Assembly (NCBI GenBank): GCA_030841085.1
Contig: JAVEDP010000041.1
Location: forward strand, 310,001 to 374,000
Reading direction: 5' to 3'
From: Pyrinomonadaceae bacterium
GTDB taxonomy: Bacteria; Acidobacteriota; Blastocatellia; Pyrinomonadales; Pyrinomonadaceae
DNA length: 64,000 nucleotides
Shown here: piece by piece, positions 26,183 through 34,510 of the stretch
How the letters are laid out: the number at the start of each line of letters is the position of its first letter
Position numbering within the stretch: the first letter of the stretch is position 1
Notes under the pieces: model-generated
The model's database searches: none
Told to the model about the DNA's origin: nothing
What the model saw: the letters and a program-made list of their open reading frames with translations, nothing else
Translations under genes and position numbers: made by a program

Positions 26183-27289
26183 ATGCCCACTTTAGTCAAA
26201 CGTCTGCTCGCCGCTCTTGTTATCGTCCTGCTGTTGATCGCCATGAATTCTTACATGAGCGAGGCAGGACTTTTTGGCTTTGGGGTGCCACCTTACTACG
26301 CTCGCGTGATCATGCTGGCGGGCATCAACATCATTCTCGCCGTTTCACTAAATCTCATCACAGGTTTTACCGGACAATTTTCCATCGGCCACGCCGGCTT
26401 TATGGCCGTCGGCGCTTACAGTTCCGCCTACCTTACCGTTTATTACGCCCAGGCATGGGAACGCTCGCTGGGTGGAATGGTGGGCGGCAGCCTGGCCCAT
26501 GCGCTGATTTTCCTGCTGGCAATTCTGGTCGGCGCGATCGTTGCTGCAGTGGCCGGATTGATCGTGGGCATTCCCTCTTTGCGGCTGCGCGGCGATTACC
26601 TTGCCATCGTAACCCTGGGCTTCGCCGAGATCATTCGTATCGTTATTTTGAACATCGACAAAGTAGGCGGCGCGACCGGTTTCACTGTTCCCGGCTACAC
26701 AAACTTTCTCTGGGTAGGCGCGTTTGCAGTAATAACGATCGTCATCGTTTACAACATCGTGCATTCGGACGTTGGCCGCGCCCTCGTTTCCATTCGCGAG
26801 GATGAACTAGCCGCCGAAGCAATGGGCATCAACACCACGCATTACAAAGTGCTGGCATTTGTAATCAGCTCGGCGCTGGCCGGCATGGCGGGAGTCTTGT
26901 TCGGACACTACACCTCGTTCCTTAGCACGAACGATTTTCAGTTCATTCGCTCATTTGAAATCATCATCATGATTGTGCTCGGCGGCATGGGCTCGCTGAC
27001 GGGTTCGGTGTTCGGCGCGATAGTAATTACGATCATGCCGGAACTGCTGCGACAACTTCCCGGGGACCTCTCGCGTTACCGCTTGGTTGTTTATTCTGCG
27101 TTGCTGATTTTGATCATGCTTACGCGGCCACAGGGCATCCTGGGCACGCGCGAATTTGGTCTCTCATGGTTAAAGCGCGCGCGACGCCGGCCGGAAGGCG
27201 ATAAACCTGTCGGTACCGGTGGCGTACCAATCGCCGAACAAGAACCGCCGTCCGCAATCGATCGTGCAAAAGAGGTGAAGAACCAATGA
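26183..27289 (+). CDS. livM: Branched-chain amino-acid ABC transporter permease LivM
   Basis: A 368-residue inner-membrane permease pairing with LivH. Family landmarks: INIILAVSLNLITGFTGQFS, IGHAGFMAVGAYSSAYL, GDYLAIVTLGFAEIIRIV and IVLGGMGSLTGSVFGAIVI. About nine to ten membrane helices, then a basic, Pro-rich cytoplasmic tail of about 45 residues after GILGTREFG. The ATG lies right after the palindrome. The end overlaps the livG start by four bases (ATGA). Confidence 0.94.
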   Translation: MPTLVKRLLAALVIVLLLIAMNSYMSEAGLFGFGVPPYYARVIMLAGINIILAVSLNLITGFTGQFSIGHAGFMAVGAYSSAYLTVYYAQAWERSLGGMVGGSLAHALIFLLAILVGAIVAAVAGLIVGIPSLRLRGDYLAIVTLGFAEIIRIVILNIDKVGGATGFTVPGYTNFLWVGAFAVITIVIVYNIVHSDVGRALVSIREDELAAEAMGINTTHYKVLAFVISSALAGMAGVLFGHYTSFLSTNDFQFIRSFEIIIMIVLGGMGSLTGSVFGAIVITIMPELLRQLPGDLSRYRLVVYSALLILIMLTRPQGILGTREFGLSWLKRARRRPEGDKPVGTGGVPIAEQEPPSAIDRAKEVKNQ

Positions 27290-28167
27290 GCGGCGCGCCT
27301 GAACACGACATAGTTAAAGCCACGAAGGAAGAATCGGTCGTCACCGAAGCCGCGCGCGTAGTGGGCAGCCACCAGGGCCGCGGGTTTGACGTTGACGCGC
27401 GAAAGCATGATGCGCCGCTGGAAACAGTCAAATGCACGATCCAATTCGGCGGGCTGGTGGCCGTCAACGCTCTCGATATGAGCGTGCGGCGCGGCGAGAT
27501 TTACGGCTTGATCGGACCAAACGGCGCTGGTAAGACAACTGTCTTCAATTTACTCACCGGCGTTTACAAACCGACCTCGGGTGAGATTTATTTTCAGGGC
27601 AAACGAATTGACGGGCTGCGGTCGTATGAGATTTCTCGCCGCGGCGTGTCGCGCACTTTCCAGAACATCCGCCTCTTCCCCAGTATGTCGGTGCTGGAAA
27701 ATGTGATGACGGCCTGCCATCGCCACGCCAAGCAAAATTTATTCGACGCTATTATCCGTTCACCACGGTTTGAACGTGACGAAAAAGAACATCGCGAGTT
27801 TGCCCTGGAACTGTTGGAGATTTTCGATCTCGCGCGCGTCAAGGATGAGGGCGGCACAAGTTTGCCTTACGGCAGCCAACGCCGGTTGGAGATCGTGCGC
27901 GCGCTGGCAACGCGTCCACAGTTGCTGCTGCTTGATGAGCCGGCCGCAGGCATGAACCCTTCCGAGCAGGAAGATCTTATGCGCTTGATTCAACGAATCC
28001 GGGATCGTTTTTCGCTCACGATTCTGCTGGTCGAACACAATATGAAAGTGGTGATGGGCGTTTGCGAACGGATTCAGGTTTTGGATTACGGCAAGTCGAT
28101 CGCGTTGGGCTTGCCGGAAGAGATTAAGAACGATCCAAAAGTTATAGAAGCATATCTTGGGGACTAA
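27286..28167 (+). CDS. livG: Branched-chain amino-acid ABC transporter ATP-binding protein LivG
   Basis: A 293-residue ABC ATPase. Walker A is LIGPNGAGKTTVFNLLTG (about residues 76-93), the Q-loop region is RTFQNIRLFPSMSVLENVM, the signature region is the LivG-type SLPYGSQRRLEIVRALAT, Walker B is LLLLDEPAAGMNP, and the switch His is in ILLVEHNMKVVMGV. The length is above the usual 255 because of a 40-residue N-terminal extension (ATKEESVVTEAARVVGS) of unknown role. It works as a heterodimer with LivF to power the importer. Confidence 0.95.
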   Translation: MSGAPEHDIVKATKEESVVTEAARVVGSHQGRGFDVDARKHDAPLETVKCTIQFGGLVAVNALDMSVRRGEIYGLIGPNGAGKTTVFNLLTGVYKPTSGEIYFQGKRIDGLRSYEISRRGVSRTFQNIRLFPSMSVLENVMTACHRHAKQNLFDAIIRSPRFERDEKEHREFALELLEIFDLARVKDEGGTSLPYGSQRRLEIVRALATRPQLLLLDEPAAGMNPSEQEDLMRLIQRIRDRFSLTILLVEHNMKVVMGVCERIQVLDYGKSIALGLPEEIKNDPKVIEAYLGD

Positions 28168-28168
28168 A

Positions 28169-28265
28169 GATTTCCGATTGCCAATTGCCAATTTCCGATT
28201 GCATTCATAGAAACTAGACCGCTAATTAGAGACGAATCGGCAATCGGCAATTGCAAATCGGCAAT
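28169..28265. repeat. GCCGATT/CCAATT-type hairpin between livG and livF
   Basis: Left arm 28169-28203 (GATTTCCGATTGCCAATTGCC) faces right arm 28234-28265 (AATCGGCAATCGGCAATTGC, then AAATCGGCAAT). It is the same family as the livH-livM element. The arm ends 6 bp before the livF ATG. Confidence 0.85.
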
Positions 28266-28271
28266 GACACT

Positions 28272-28976
28272 ATGCTCAAGTTAGACAACGTTTCAGTGAA
28301 CTACGGCGCCATCGAAGCGCTGACCGGAATCTCGATGCATGTCGAGCAGGGCGAAGTTGTGACCTTGATTGGTGCGAACGGCGCCGGCAAGACCACGACG
28401 CTGCGCACCATCACCGGTCTGCTGCAACCACGCGCCGGCTCGATAACTTTCGAAGGCGAGGAAATTGGCGGCAAGCCAACTCACAAGCTGGTGGCGCGCG
28501 GAATCTCGATGTCGCCCGAAGGTCGCGGTGTTTTTGCAAACCTATCGGTGCGCGAAAATCTGCGGATGGGCGCCTACCTCAGGAAGAACAAGGGCGAGAT
28601 CGCCGAAGACATGGACCATGCGTTTCAAATGTTTCCCCGATTGAAAGAACGCGAAGCACAAAAGGCAGGCACGCTTTCGGGCGGCGAACAACAGATGCTG
28701 GCAATCGGCCGGGCGTTAATGTCTCAACCACGTTTGTTGTTGTTGGATGAACCTTCGCTAGGACTGGCGCCGCTGGTGGTCCATACAATCTTTGAAGCGA
28801 TTGATGAGATTCGCGGCAAAGGAACCACAATTCTGCTGGTGGAACAAAACGCCCACGCGGCCCTGGGCCATTCCGATCGCGCCTATGTTTTGGAGACTGG
28901 GCGGATTGTAATGGAAGGCCCTTCAAAAGACCTCGCGGCCGACCCAAGAATCAAAGAAGCCTACCTCGGCGAGTAA
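28272..28976 (+). CDS. livF: Branched-chain amino-acid ABC transporter ATP-binding protein LivF
   Basis: A 234-residue ABC ATPase: LIGANGAGKTTTLRTITGLL (Walker A), MSPEGRGVFANLSVRENL (LivF-type Q-loop region), LSGGEQQMLAIGRALMSQPR (signature) and LLLLDEPSLGLAPLVV (Walker B). The ATG at 28272 matches the family N-terminus (MLKLDNVSVNYGAIEAL); an upstream TTG would read repeat sequence as protein. Last gene of the liv set. Confidence 0.95.
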   Translation: MLKLDNVSVNYGAIEALTGISMHVEQGEVVTLIGANGAGKTTTLRTITGLLQPRAGSITFEGEEIGGKPTHKLVARGISMSPEGRGVFANLSVRENLRMGAYLRKNKGEIAEDMDHAFQMFPRLKEREAQKAGTLSGGEQQMLAIGRALMSQPRLLLLDEPSLGLAPLVVHTIFEAIDEIRGKGTTILLVEQNAHAALGHSDRAYVLETGRIVMEGPSKDLAADPRIKEAYLGE

Positions 28977-29049
28977 TTTCTCTGCGAGAAGTGAGAGGTT
29001 TTAGAGTGAATAATGCGAGCGGGTTGCTAACGCTCTGGCACTTGTAGTG

Positions 29050-29226
29050 TCAACAGCGGTCGGCACTCTCATGTCGCTGGTTCTGTTCTCTGACTCTTTC
29101 ATCCCGTTGTTGTTGTATCCGTTTTTCGCGCTCAATCTGTTGAATCTGAGTATGATCTGACGGGTATTTCTTAATCGCGTCCTCTATTCGCCTGCCTTGT
29201 TGCTTGAGTCTCTCTTCGGATGTCAT
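29050..29226 (-). CDS. Small charged coiled-coil-like protein, coupled to upstream membrane protein gene
   Basis: A 58-residue, highly charged, Gln/Arg/Glu-rich helical protein (SEERLKQQGRRIEDAIKK, IQQIEREKRIQQQRDERVRE). The ATG overlaps the stop codon of the preceding gene in the ATGA arrangement, which both fixes the start and suggests translational coupling. No family recognised. It may be a small partner of the membrane protein encoded just before it. Confidence 0.5.
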   Translation of the reverse strand: MTSEERLKQQGRRIEDAIKKYPSDHTQIQQIEREKRIQQQRDERVREQNQRHESADRC

Positions 29227-29918
29227 GAGCTTTTCTTGTCCTTCCCTGCAGGCTCCCAGAATACTATCCCTGAACTGTTCCATGTATAGCCTTCTCTAGA
29301 CTGAATGTAAAGTTCAAGCCGGAGACCTATCTTTAAGCCATCGGGAATCGCAACTAGTCGCTGATTCTCAATCGATTCATTCGGCTCGATATACTCATCA
29401 TTTTCAAACACGCCAAACGTTGTCAGGGGCTCATCAAAGACGGTATGGATTTCCTTTTCATCTGCTTCAGGTTTGTAAATGAATACTCGCAAACCGGAAC
29501 CTCTTTTATTTATTTTGACATTCGACAAGCCAACATTCTTGATGTATGCAGTCGCGGTCAAATACGCTCGACCTTCAATTGCTCGTAGCTGCCCAGTGAC
29601 TACGAGATTCAAGCTTTCTTTATAAGTTCGACCCTTGAAGAACTTGTAGTAGGCCCAGAAGCCGCCGATAACCAAAGCAGCAACTTCAGCAAGGTTCTTT
29701 AGCGCTTCTATAAAATCCTTGGTTCTCGTCCAGTCTATTATGATTGTCGTGAAGTGAATAAAAAGGCAGCAAACTAACCCCACGATCGCGATGACCGCAA
29801 CTAGCGAGGCCAAACTTTTCTCTCGAATCTTAGGTTCGGTAGGATCCGACGGGGGCTTTTCTGAAACGGACCGGCTTTGATCAGAGACAGCCTCGCGAGA
29901 AGAAAGATTGTCAGACAT
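29223..29918 (-). CDS. Membrane protein of unknown function
   Basis: A 231-residue protein. After a polar N-terminus of about 40 residues there are two hydrophobic segments, SLASLVAVIAIVGLVCCLFI and LAEVAALVIGGFWAYYKFF, separated by a short charged loop. The remaining 130 residues are soluble and beta-rich (VVTGQLRAIEGRAYLTATAY, LRVFIYKPEADEKEIHTVF). No family was recognised. A start at 29957 would add 13 residues. Its composition is AT-richer than the flanking liv and arg genes, which may hint at later acquisition. Confidence 0.55.
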   Translation of the reverse strand: MSDNLSSREAVSDQSRSVSEKPPSDPTEPKIREKSLASLVAVIAIVGLVCCLFIHFTTIIIDWTRTKDFIEALKNLAEVAALVIGGFWAYYKFFKGRTYKESLNLVVTGQLRAIEGRAYLTATAYIKNVGLSNVKINKRGSGLRVFIYKPEADEKEIHTVFDEPLTTFGVFENDEYIEPNESIENQRLVAIPDGLKIGLRLELYIQSREGYTWNSSGIVFWEPAGKDKKSS

Positions 29919-30018
29919 CCCAGTTAGATCCTTTAAGTGACCCCCACGAAAATCCACGCCTTTGCCGGAGATGTTACTTGATAATAAGCTTCTTTTGTCG
30001 CATGAGCGTGAATATTGC

Positions 30019-31428
30019 TTATGGAGTTTGCCTTACCAATAAATCAAAATTCAATTGCGAACGAGCGGATGCAAGAGCCTCTGCAACTCGGTCAGGAGCG
30101 GTACCACCCGTTTGTGATTTCGTAGCCAGCGTCTGTTCAAGCTTAAGACATTCGAAAACATCACTTTCAATTTTGTCTGACAGCGCGCGCAGTTCATCCA
30201 ACGCTAGTTCATCCAATTCGACGCCCTTATCTATTGCCTTCAGCACTGCCTTACCTACAGTTTCATGCGCCTCGCGAAACGGAACATTCTTGCGCACCAG
30301 GTAATCGGCAAGCTCGGTCGCATTCAGCATTCCCTTCGTGGCGGCGGCCTTCATGCGAGCCTGATTAAGTGACAGATTTTGCAGAACGATCGTGCTGACT
30401 TCAAGACTACCGGCGGTCGTATCGAACGCATCAAAAGCCGCTTCCTTGTCTTCCTGCATGTCCTTGTTGTAAGCCAGCGGTAACCCCTTCAGCGTCGTCA
30501 GCAAAGCTGTCAGGTCACCGAACACGCGCCCCGCTTTTCCGCGGACCAATTCCATTGAATCCGGGTTCTTCTTTTGCGGCATCAAACTCGAGCCGGTGGC
30601 TACCGCGTCGCCCAACTCAAAAAAACCAAACTCGGCAGTCGCATAAAGAATGATTTCTTCCGCGAGACGCGACAGGTGGACCATGATTAACGAACAGGTG
30701 CTGGTGAACTCAACACAGAAATCACGATCGCTTACCGCGTCAATCGAGTTGCGGGTTACGCTGTCGAATTCCAATTCACGCGCCACTGCTTCGCGATCGA
30801 TCGGAAAAGATGTGCCGGAAATTGCAGCCGAACCAAGCGGCAGAACATTAACTCGTTTGCGAACTTCGGTCAGTCGTTCTCTATCGCGCGCCAGCATCTC
30901 AAAGTACGCCAGACACCAATGCGCAAAAAGAATTGGTTGCGCGCGTTGCAGGTGGGTGTAACCGGGCAGCACTGTGTCGGTTTCCTTTTCCGCGAGCTCA
31001 AGAAAGGCCTCCTGAGTTTGTCTCACGCGCTCGAACAATTGATCAATTGCATCTCGCAACCAAAGACGCAGGTCGGTAGCAACTTGATCGTTGCGGCTGC
31101 GGCCGGTGTGCAACTTTCGTCCGGGCTCGCCAATCATTTCAACCAACCGAGCTTCGACGAATGAATGAATGTCCTCGGCGGGTTCGTCAAAATAATCTGC
31201 GCGGCTGGTCGCCTCATCGAGTATTGCTTGCAGGCCGGCAACAGTTTGGTCCGCCTCTTCCGCAGTCAACACGCCCGCGCCTCGCAATCCATTGCAATGA
31301 GCGATGCTGGCGCGAATGTCTGCCGCAAACAGTCGCCGGTCGAATGCGAAAGACGAGTTGAACTTCGCAAACGACGGATCCGCCGCGCCGGTAAACCTTC
31401 CACCCCAAAGTTTCTTGTCGTGTGTCAT
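30019..31428 (-). CDS. argH: Argininosuccinate lyase
   Basis: ArgH splits argininosuccinate into arginine and fumarate, the last step of arginine synthesis. The 469 residues are of normal length. The fumarase/aspartase-superfamily signature is GSSLMPQKKNPDSMELVRGK (about residue 280), and HTGRSRNDQVATDLRLW and GYTHLQRAQPILFAHW are the lyase-specific blocks with the catalytic His region. The N-terminus LWGGRFTG is typical. It is divergent from argR and shares the 170-bp control region with ArgR-box-like palindromes. Confidence 0.97.
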   Translation of the reverse strand: MTHDKKLWGGRFTGAADPSFAKFNSSFAFDRRLFAADIRASIAHCNGLRGAGVLTAEEADQTVAGLQAILDEATSRADYFDEPAEDIHSFVEARLVEMIGEPGRKLHTGRSRNDQVATDLRLWLRDAIDQLFERVRQTQEAFLELAEKETDTVLPGYTHLQRAQPILFAHWCLAYFEMLARDRERLTEVRKRVNVLPLGSAAISGTSFPIDREAVARELEFDSVTRNSIDAVSDRDFCVEFTSTCSLIMVHLSRLAEEIILYATAEFGFFELGDAVATGSSLMPQKKNPDSMELVRGKAGRVFGDLTALLTTLKGLPLAYNKDMQEDKEAAFDAFDTTAGSLEVSTIVLQNLSLNQARMKAAATKGMLNATELADYLVRKNVPFREAHETVGKAVLKAIDKGVELDELALDELRALSDKIESDVFECLKLEQTLATKSQTGGTAPDRVAEALASARSQLNFDLLVRQTP

Positions 31429-31486
31429 CGTTTCGTCAGGCTGGTTAAGTTAGTACTCCGCACTCATGTCCGATCCTTGGATAAGA

Positions 31487-31512
31487 CGGACAGGCAGCAA
31501 TGCCTGTCCTAC
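31487..31512. repeat. GGACAGG-family palindrome
   Basis: ACGGACAGGCAGCAATGCC and CTGTCCTAC: a single self-complementary unit between argH and argR, a variant of the GGACAGG family seen near 14.4, 19.3 and 54.1 kb. Confidence 0.75.
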
Positions 31513-31548
31513 TTCGCCTTGACCGCCAACCATCCTAACTGCTAGTTT

Positions 31549-31586
31549 ATGCATCTATGCATTGGTTATGCAAGCGAACTGCATAG
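31549..31586. promoter_or_regulatory. Putative ArgR operator between argH and argR
   Basis: A dense cluster of ATGCAT-type half-sites: ATGCATCTATGCAT (31549-31562), TATGCA (31567-31572) and TGCATAG (31580-31586). CTATGCA (31555-31561) and TGCATAG form a larger inverted pair. Arginine repressor boxes in other bacteria are tandem 18-bp palindromes with TGAAT/ATTCA ends, and argR is usually autoregulated; the position between divergent argH and argR fits. The assignment is inferred from position and symmetry. Confidence 0.5.
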
Positions 31587-31598
31587 AAGCGGCAGAAA

Positions 31599-32012
31599 AT
31601 GCGAAAAAGCCTGCGGCAAAAGAAGTTATTAAGTCTGGTGCGCGCCAAGCCGTTTGCGAACCAGGCGGAGTTGCGCGACTCGCTTGAGCGCGCCGGGTTT
31701 GCGACCACGCAGTCAAGTCTGTCGCGCGACCTGGAAGAGTTAGGCATTGTAAAGCATCGCGGCCATTACGCGATCCCGAAATCCGAGAGCGGCACGGCGC
31801 GCGGTCTGCTGAGCCTGGACTTATCTGGCGAGAATCTGGTGATAGCGCGAACCGAACCCGGGCTGGCGTCCGGCGTTGCAGTGGAGATCGACGGCGCCGT
31901 TATTTCTGAAATCGTTGGAACCTTGGCGGGCGAAGACACAATCTTCATTGCTGTCGGCGATCAGAAAGGACAACGCGTGGCGATGAAGAAAATTTGGGAG
32001 CTGTTTAGCTAA
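31599..32012 (+). CDS. argR: Arginine repressor
   Basis: A 137-residue ArgR. The N-terminal winged helix includes QAELRDSLERAGFATTQSSL and SRDLEELGIVKHRGHYAIP (recognition helix SSLSRDL). The C-terminal hexamerisation and arginine-binding domain ends with IVGTLAGEDTIFIAVGDQKG, where the family's GTxAGxDT motif carries the arginine contacts. It represses arginine synthesis genes when arginine is plentiful. It is first of the plus-strand arginine run and lies next to the putative operator. Confidence 0.95.
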   Translation: MRKSLRQKKLLSLVRAKPFANQAELRDSLERAGFATTQSSLSRDLEELGIVKHRGHYAIPKSESGTARGLLSLDLSGENLVIARTEPGLASGVAVEIDGAVISEIVGTLAGEDTIFIAVGDQKGQRVAMKKIWELFS

Positions 32013-32018
32013 TTGTCG

Positions 32019-32084
32019 GTGGTCAGTAGTCCGTGGTCAGTTGTTAGTTGCAACTGACCACTGACCACTGGCTACTGACCACAG
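32019..32084. repeat. TGGTCAG-heptamer hairpin between argR and argG
   Basis: A near-loopless hairpin of about 33-bp arms centred on GTTGCAAC (32047-32054). The arms are runs of TGGTCAGTAGTC and ACTGACCACTGACCACTGG units, the same family as the element at 43549-43648. Confidence 0.88.
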
Positions 32085-32099
32085 ACGAAAGCGAAAAGG

Positions 32100-33296
32100 T
32101 TGGATACAAAAATCAACAAGATAGTCCTCGCCTATTCCGGCGGACTCGACACCTCCGTCATGCTGCGCTGGATTAAGGAGCGTTACGACTGCGAAGTGGT
32201 TTGCTACTGCGCCGACGTCGGCCAGGGCGACGAACTAAGTGGTCTCGAGGAAAAAGCGCTCGCCAGTGGTGCGTCAAAGCTTTACGTGGAAGATCTGCGT
32301 GATGAGTTTGTTCGTGAATACGTTTGGACTGCTGTCAAAGCAAATGCGGTTTACGAAGGTGTTTATTTGTTGGGCACTTCGCTGGCCCGTCCGGTAATCG
32401 CCAAACGCCAAATCGAGATCGCGCAAAAGGAAGGCGCCGACGCGGTAGCCCACGGCGCGACCGGCAAGGGAAACGATCAGGTGCGCTTCGAACTTACTTA
32501 CTACGCGCTCCAGCCAGACATCAAGGTGGTCGCCCCCTGGCGCGAGTGGGAATTCAAAGGCCGCAGCGATCTGATCGCCTATGCGACAGAACACAACATT
32601 CCGGTAACCGCGACGCATCAGAAACCGTATTCAACTGATCGAAACTTAATGCACGTTTCTTACGAGGGCGGAATTCTTGAAGATCCGTGGGCCGAGCCGC
32701 CTGAAGACATTTTTCAGCTGACGCGTTCGCCCGAAGCTGCTGCATCCGAGGCCGAATACATCGAGGTGTCATTCGAAAAAGGCGAGCCAGTCGCAATCAA
32801 CGGGCAGCAACTCGCGCCGGTTGCGCTGCTCGAAAGTCTAAACAAACTGGGCGGCGCACACGGCATTGGTCGCGTCGATTTGGTCGAGAATCGTTTTGTA
32901 GGAATGAAATCAAGGGGAGTCTATGAAACTCCGGGCGTTACGATTTTGCAGGCAGCGCACCGGGCGTTGGAATCAATTACGCTCGATCGCGAAGTAATGC
33001 ACCTGCGCGATTCGTTGAGTGTGAAATTTGCCGAAAGCGTTTATTACGGCTTTTGGTTTGCTCCGGAATTTGCGCTGATGCGCAAGCTGATTGACGAAAC
33101 GCAACAGAGTGTCACTGGCGATGTTCGTTTGAAACTCTTTCGCGGCAACGTCATCGTCGTCGGCCGCCGTTCGCCAAATTCGTTGTACGACGAGAGTGTG
33201 GCGACGTTCGAAGCGGACACGGTTTACAACCAGCGCGACGCTGAGGGCTTTATCAAACTCAACGCGCTGCGACTGCGATTAGGGAAGAAGAATTAA
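32100..33296 (+). CDS. argG: Argininosuccinate synthase
   Basis: ArgG condenses citrulline and aspartate with ATP. The 398 residues are of normal length. The PP-loop is [16 protein letters not shown] near the N-terminus, with [20 protein letters not shown] and the substrate block [20 protein letters not shown]. It starts at TTG, with a purine-rich GAAAGCGAAAAGG just before. It sits downstream of argR behind a repeat hairpin. Confidence 0.97.
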   Translation: MDTKINKIVLAYSGGLDTSVMLRWIKERYDCEVVCYCADVGQGDELSGLEEKALASGASKLYVEDLRDEFVREYVWTAVKANAVYEGVYLLGTSLARPVIAKRQIEIAQKEGADAVAHGATGKGNDQVRFELTYYALQPDIKVVAPWREWEFKGRSDLIAYATEHNIPVTATHQKPYSTDRNLMHVSYEGGILEDPWAEPPEDIFQLTRSPEAAASEAEYIEVSFEKGEPVAINGQQLAPVALLESLNKLGGAHGIGRVDLVENRFVGMKSRGVYETPGVTILQAAHRALESITLDREVMHLRDSLSVKFAESVYYGFWFAPEFALMRKLIDETQQSVTGDVRLKLFRGNVIVVGRRSPNSLYDESVATFEADTVYNQRDAEGFIKLNALRLRLGKKN

Positions 33297-33317
33297 GAAT
33301 TGTTTAAGGCAGGAACT

Positions 33318-34388
33318 ATGAAAACATTAACCGAGGAAATCACGATCGTTGAGGTCGATAAGATCGGATCGGCCACTTCCCCGCTCGGCCTGAACCGCAC
33401 GATCGCAAGTTGTCCCTCGTCAAAATCTCCGCAGGCCGGCGATGTGGTTGTGGTGCGCGCGCTGACTGACAGCGCCACTTACAACATGCTCGAGCTGCCT
33501 AGCGGTCGGCTCGCGAAGATAAATCCGGGTGATGTGCTCGCCGGCGTGCTGGGACGGCGGCGCGCGTTGAAAGGGTTCATGGGCGATGTCCCTGCGACTG
33601 TAGCAGTCGGGGATCAACTGCACTTGCTCAACATGGGCGGCGTGATCGGCATCAGTACCGGCCATCATTCGGGTTTGAGCGATGCGATCCAGGTTGAGGT
33701 GCTTGGTTTCGCGTGTGATGAAAACGGGCGCACGTTGAATATCGCGGACGCTGCTTTGCCGGTGCAAACAGAACTCAGTGAAACCGCGCCAATAATAATT
33801 ATCGCCGGCACCTGCATGAACAGCGGCAAAACTTACGCGGCTACGGAATTGATCAAACAAGCTACCCGCGCAGGTCTGCGCGTCGCGGCGGCAAAACTTT
33901 CCGGCATTGCTTGTTTGCGCGACACCCTGAACATGTCGGACCATGGCGCGATTGCGACCGCAAGTTTTCTTGACTGCGGGTTGCCGTCAACGGTTGGGGC
34001 CGCCGACCTGCCCTCAGTCGCCAAAACAATTATTGCTCGGCTCAATGAAAGTAACGTCGATCTGATTGTGATCGAACTCGGCGACGGCCTGCTCGGCGGA
34101 TACTCAGTCGAAACGATTTTCGATGACGCGCAACTGCGGGAAGCTACCGCCGCGATTGTTTTCTGCGCGTCCGATTACGTGGGCGCCTGGGGAGGAATCG
34201 AACTCATGCGCCGTCGCGGGATTGAAATTGACGTGATTGCCGGTTCGGTTACCGACGCGCAGATGGGTCAGGACTATATTGAGAAAGAGTTTGGCGTGCC
34301 CGCTGCCAACGCTCGACGCGACGGCTTCAGGCTTTTCGAACTAATTAAGTGCAAGGTCCAAAGTCCAATGTCCAAAGTCCTTGTCTAG
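33318..34388 (+). CDS. P-loop NTPase-fold protein of unknown function within the arginine cluster
   Basis: A 356-residue protein. AGGA lies 5 bp before the ATG at 33318. The N-terminal 150 residues are beta-rich (GDVVVVRALTDSATYNMLEL, GVIGISTGHHSGLSDAI). From about residue 155 a P-loop domain begins: IIIIAGTCMNSGKTYAATEL is a Walker A-like motif, followed by LRVAAAKLSGIACLRDTLNM and VDLIVIELGDGLLGGYSVE. The layout (N-terminal domain then SIMIBI-type P-loop) recalls DUF1611 proteins, some of which (DgcN) are reported to acetylate D-glutamate, but the motifs differ and I do not assign it. Its place between argG and argC suggests a link to arginine synthesis. The last 11 residues are encoded by repeat sequence. 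Confidence 0.6.
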   Translation: MKTLTEEITIVEVDKIGSATSPLGLNRTIASCPSSKSPQAGDVVVVRALTDSATYNMLELPSGRLAKINPGDVLAGVLGRRRALKGFMGDVPATVAVGDQLHLLNMGGVIGISTGHHSGLSDAIQVEVLGFACDENGRTLNIADAALPVQTELSETAPIIIIAGTCMNSGKTYAATELIKQATRAGLRVAAAKLSGIACLRDTLNMSDHGAIATASFLDCGLPSTVGAADLPSVAKTIIARLNESNVDLIVIELGDGLLGGYSVETIFDDAQLREATAAIVFCASDYVGAWGGIELMRRRGIEIDVIAGSVTDAQMGQDYIEKEFGVPAANARRDGFRLFELIKCKVQSPMSKVLV

Positions 34389-34491
34389 GGAGTTGGACGG
34401 CAGGGCCGATCTTGTTTGGCATGGAGAGGTCGAACTTTGGACTTTGGACTTTGGACTTTGGACTTTGGACTTTGGACTTTGGACTTTGGAC
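34351..34491. repeat. GGACTTT-heptamer element between the P-loop gene and argC
   Basis: The left arm (34355-34381, GTCCAAAGTCCAATGTCC and AAAGTCC) lies inside the end of the P-loop gene. The right arm (34439-34491) is seven complete GGACTTT units plus GGAC in perfect tandem. A loop of about 55 bp separates them. The right array is open in one frame and extends the argC frame upstream, but the peptide is only repeat translation. Confidence 0.9.
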
Positions 34492-34510
34492 AACATACGC
34501 AACTTTGGAA

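Noticed and set aside
26092..26805. Plus-strand frame overlapping livM in another phase
   Set aside because: Arg/His-rich shadow starting in a repeat; livM has clear membrane helices and family motifs.
34349..34510. N-terminal extension of ArgC rich in FGLWTLD
   Set aside because: Heptamer array translation; the family N-terminus starts at the ATG at 34511.
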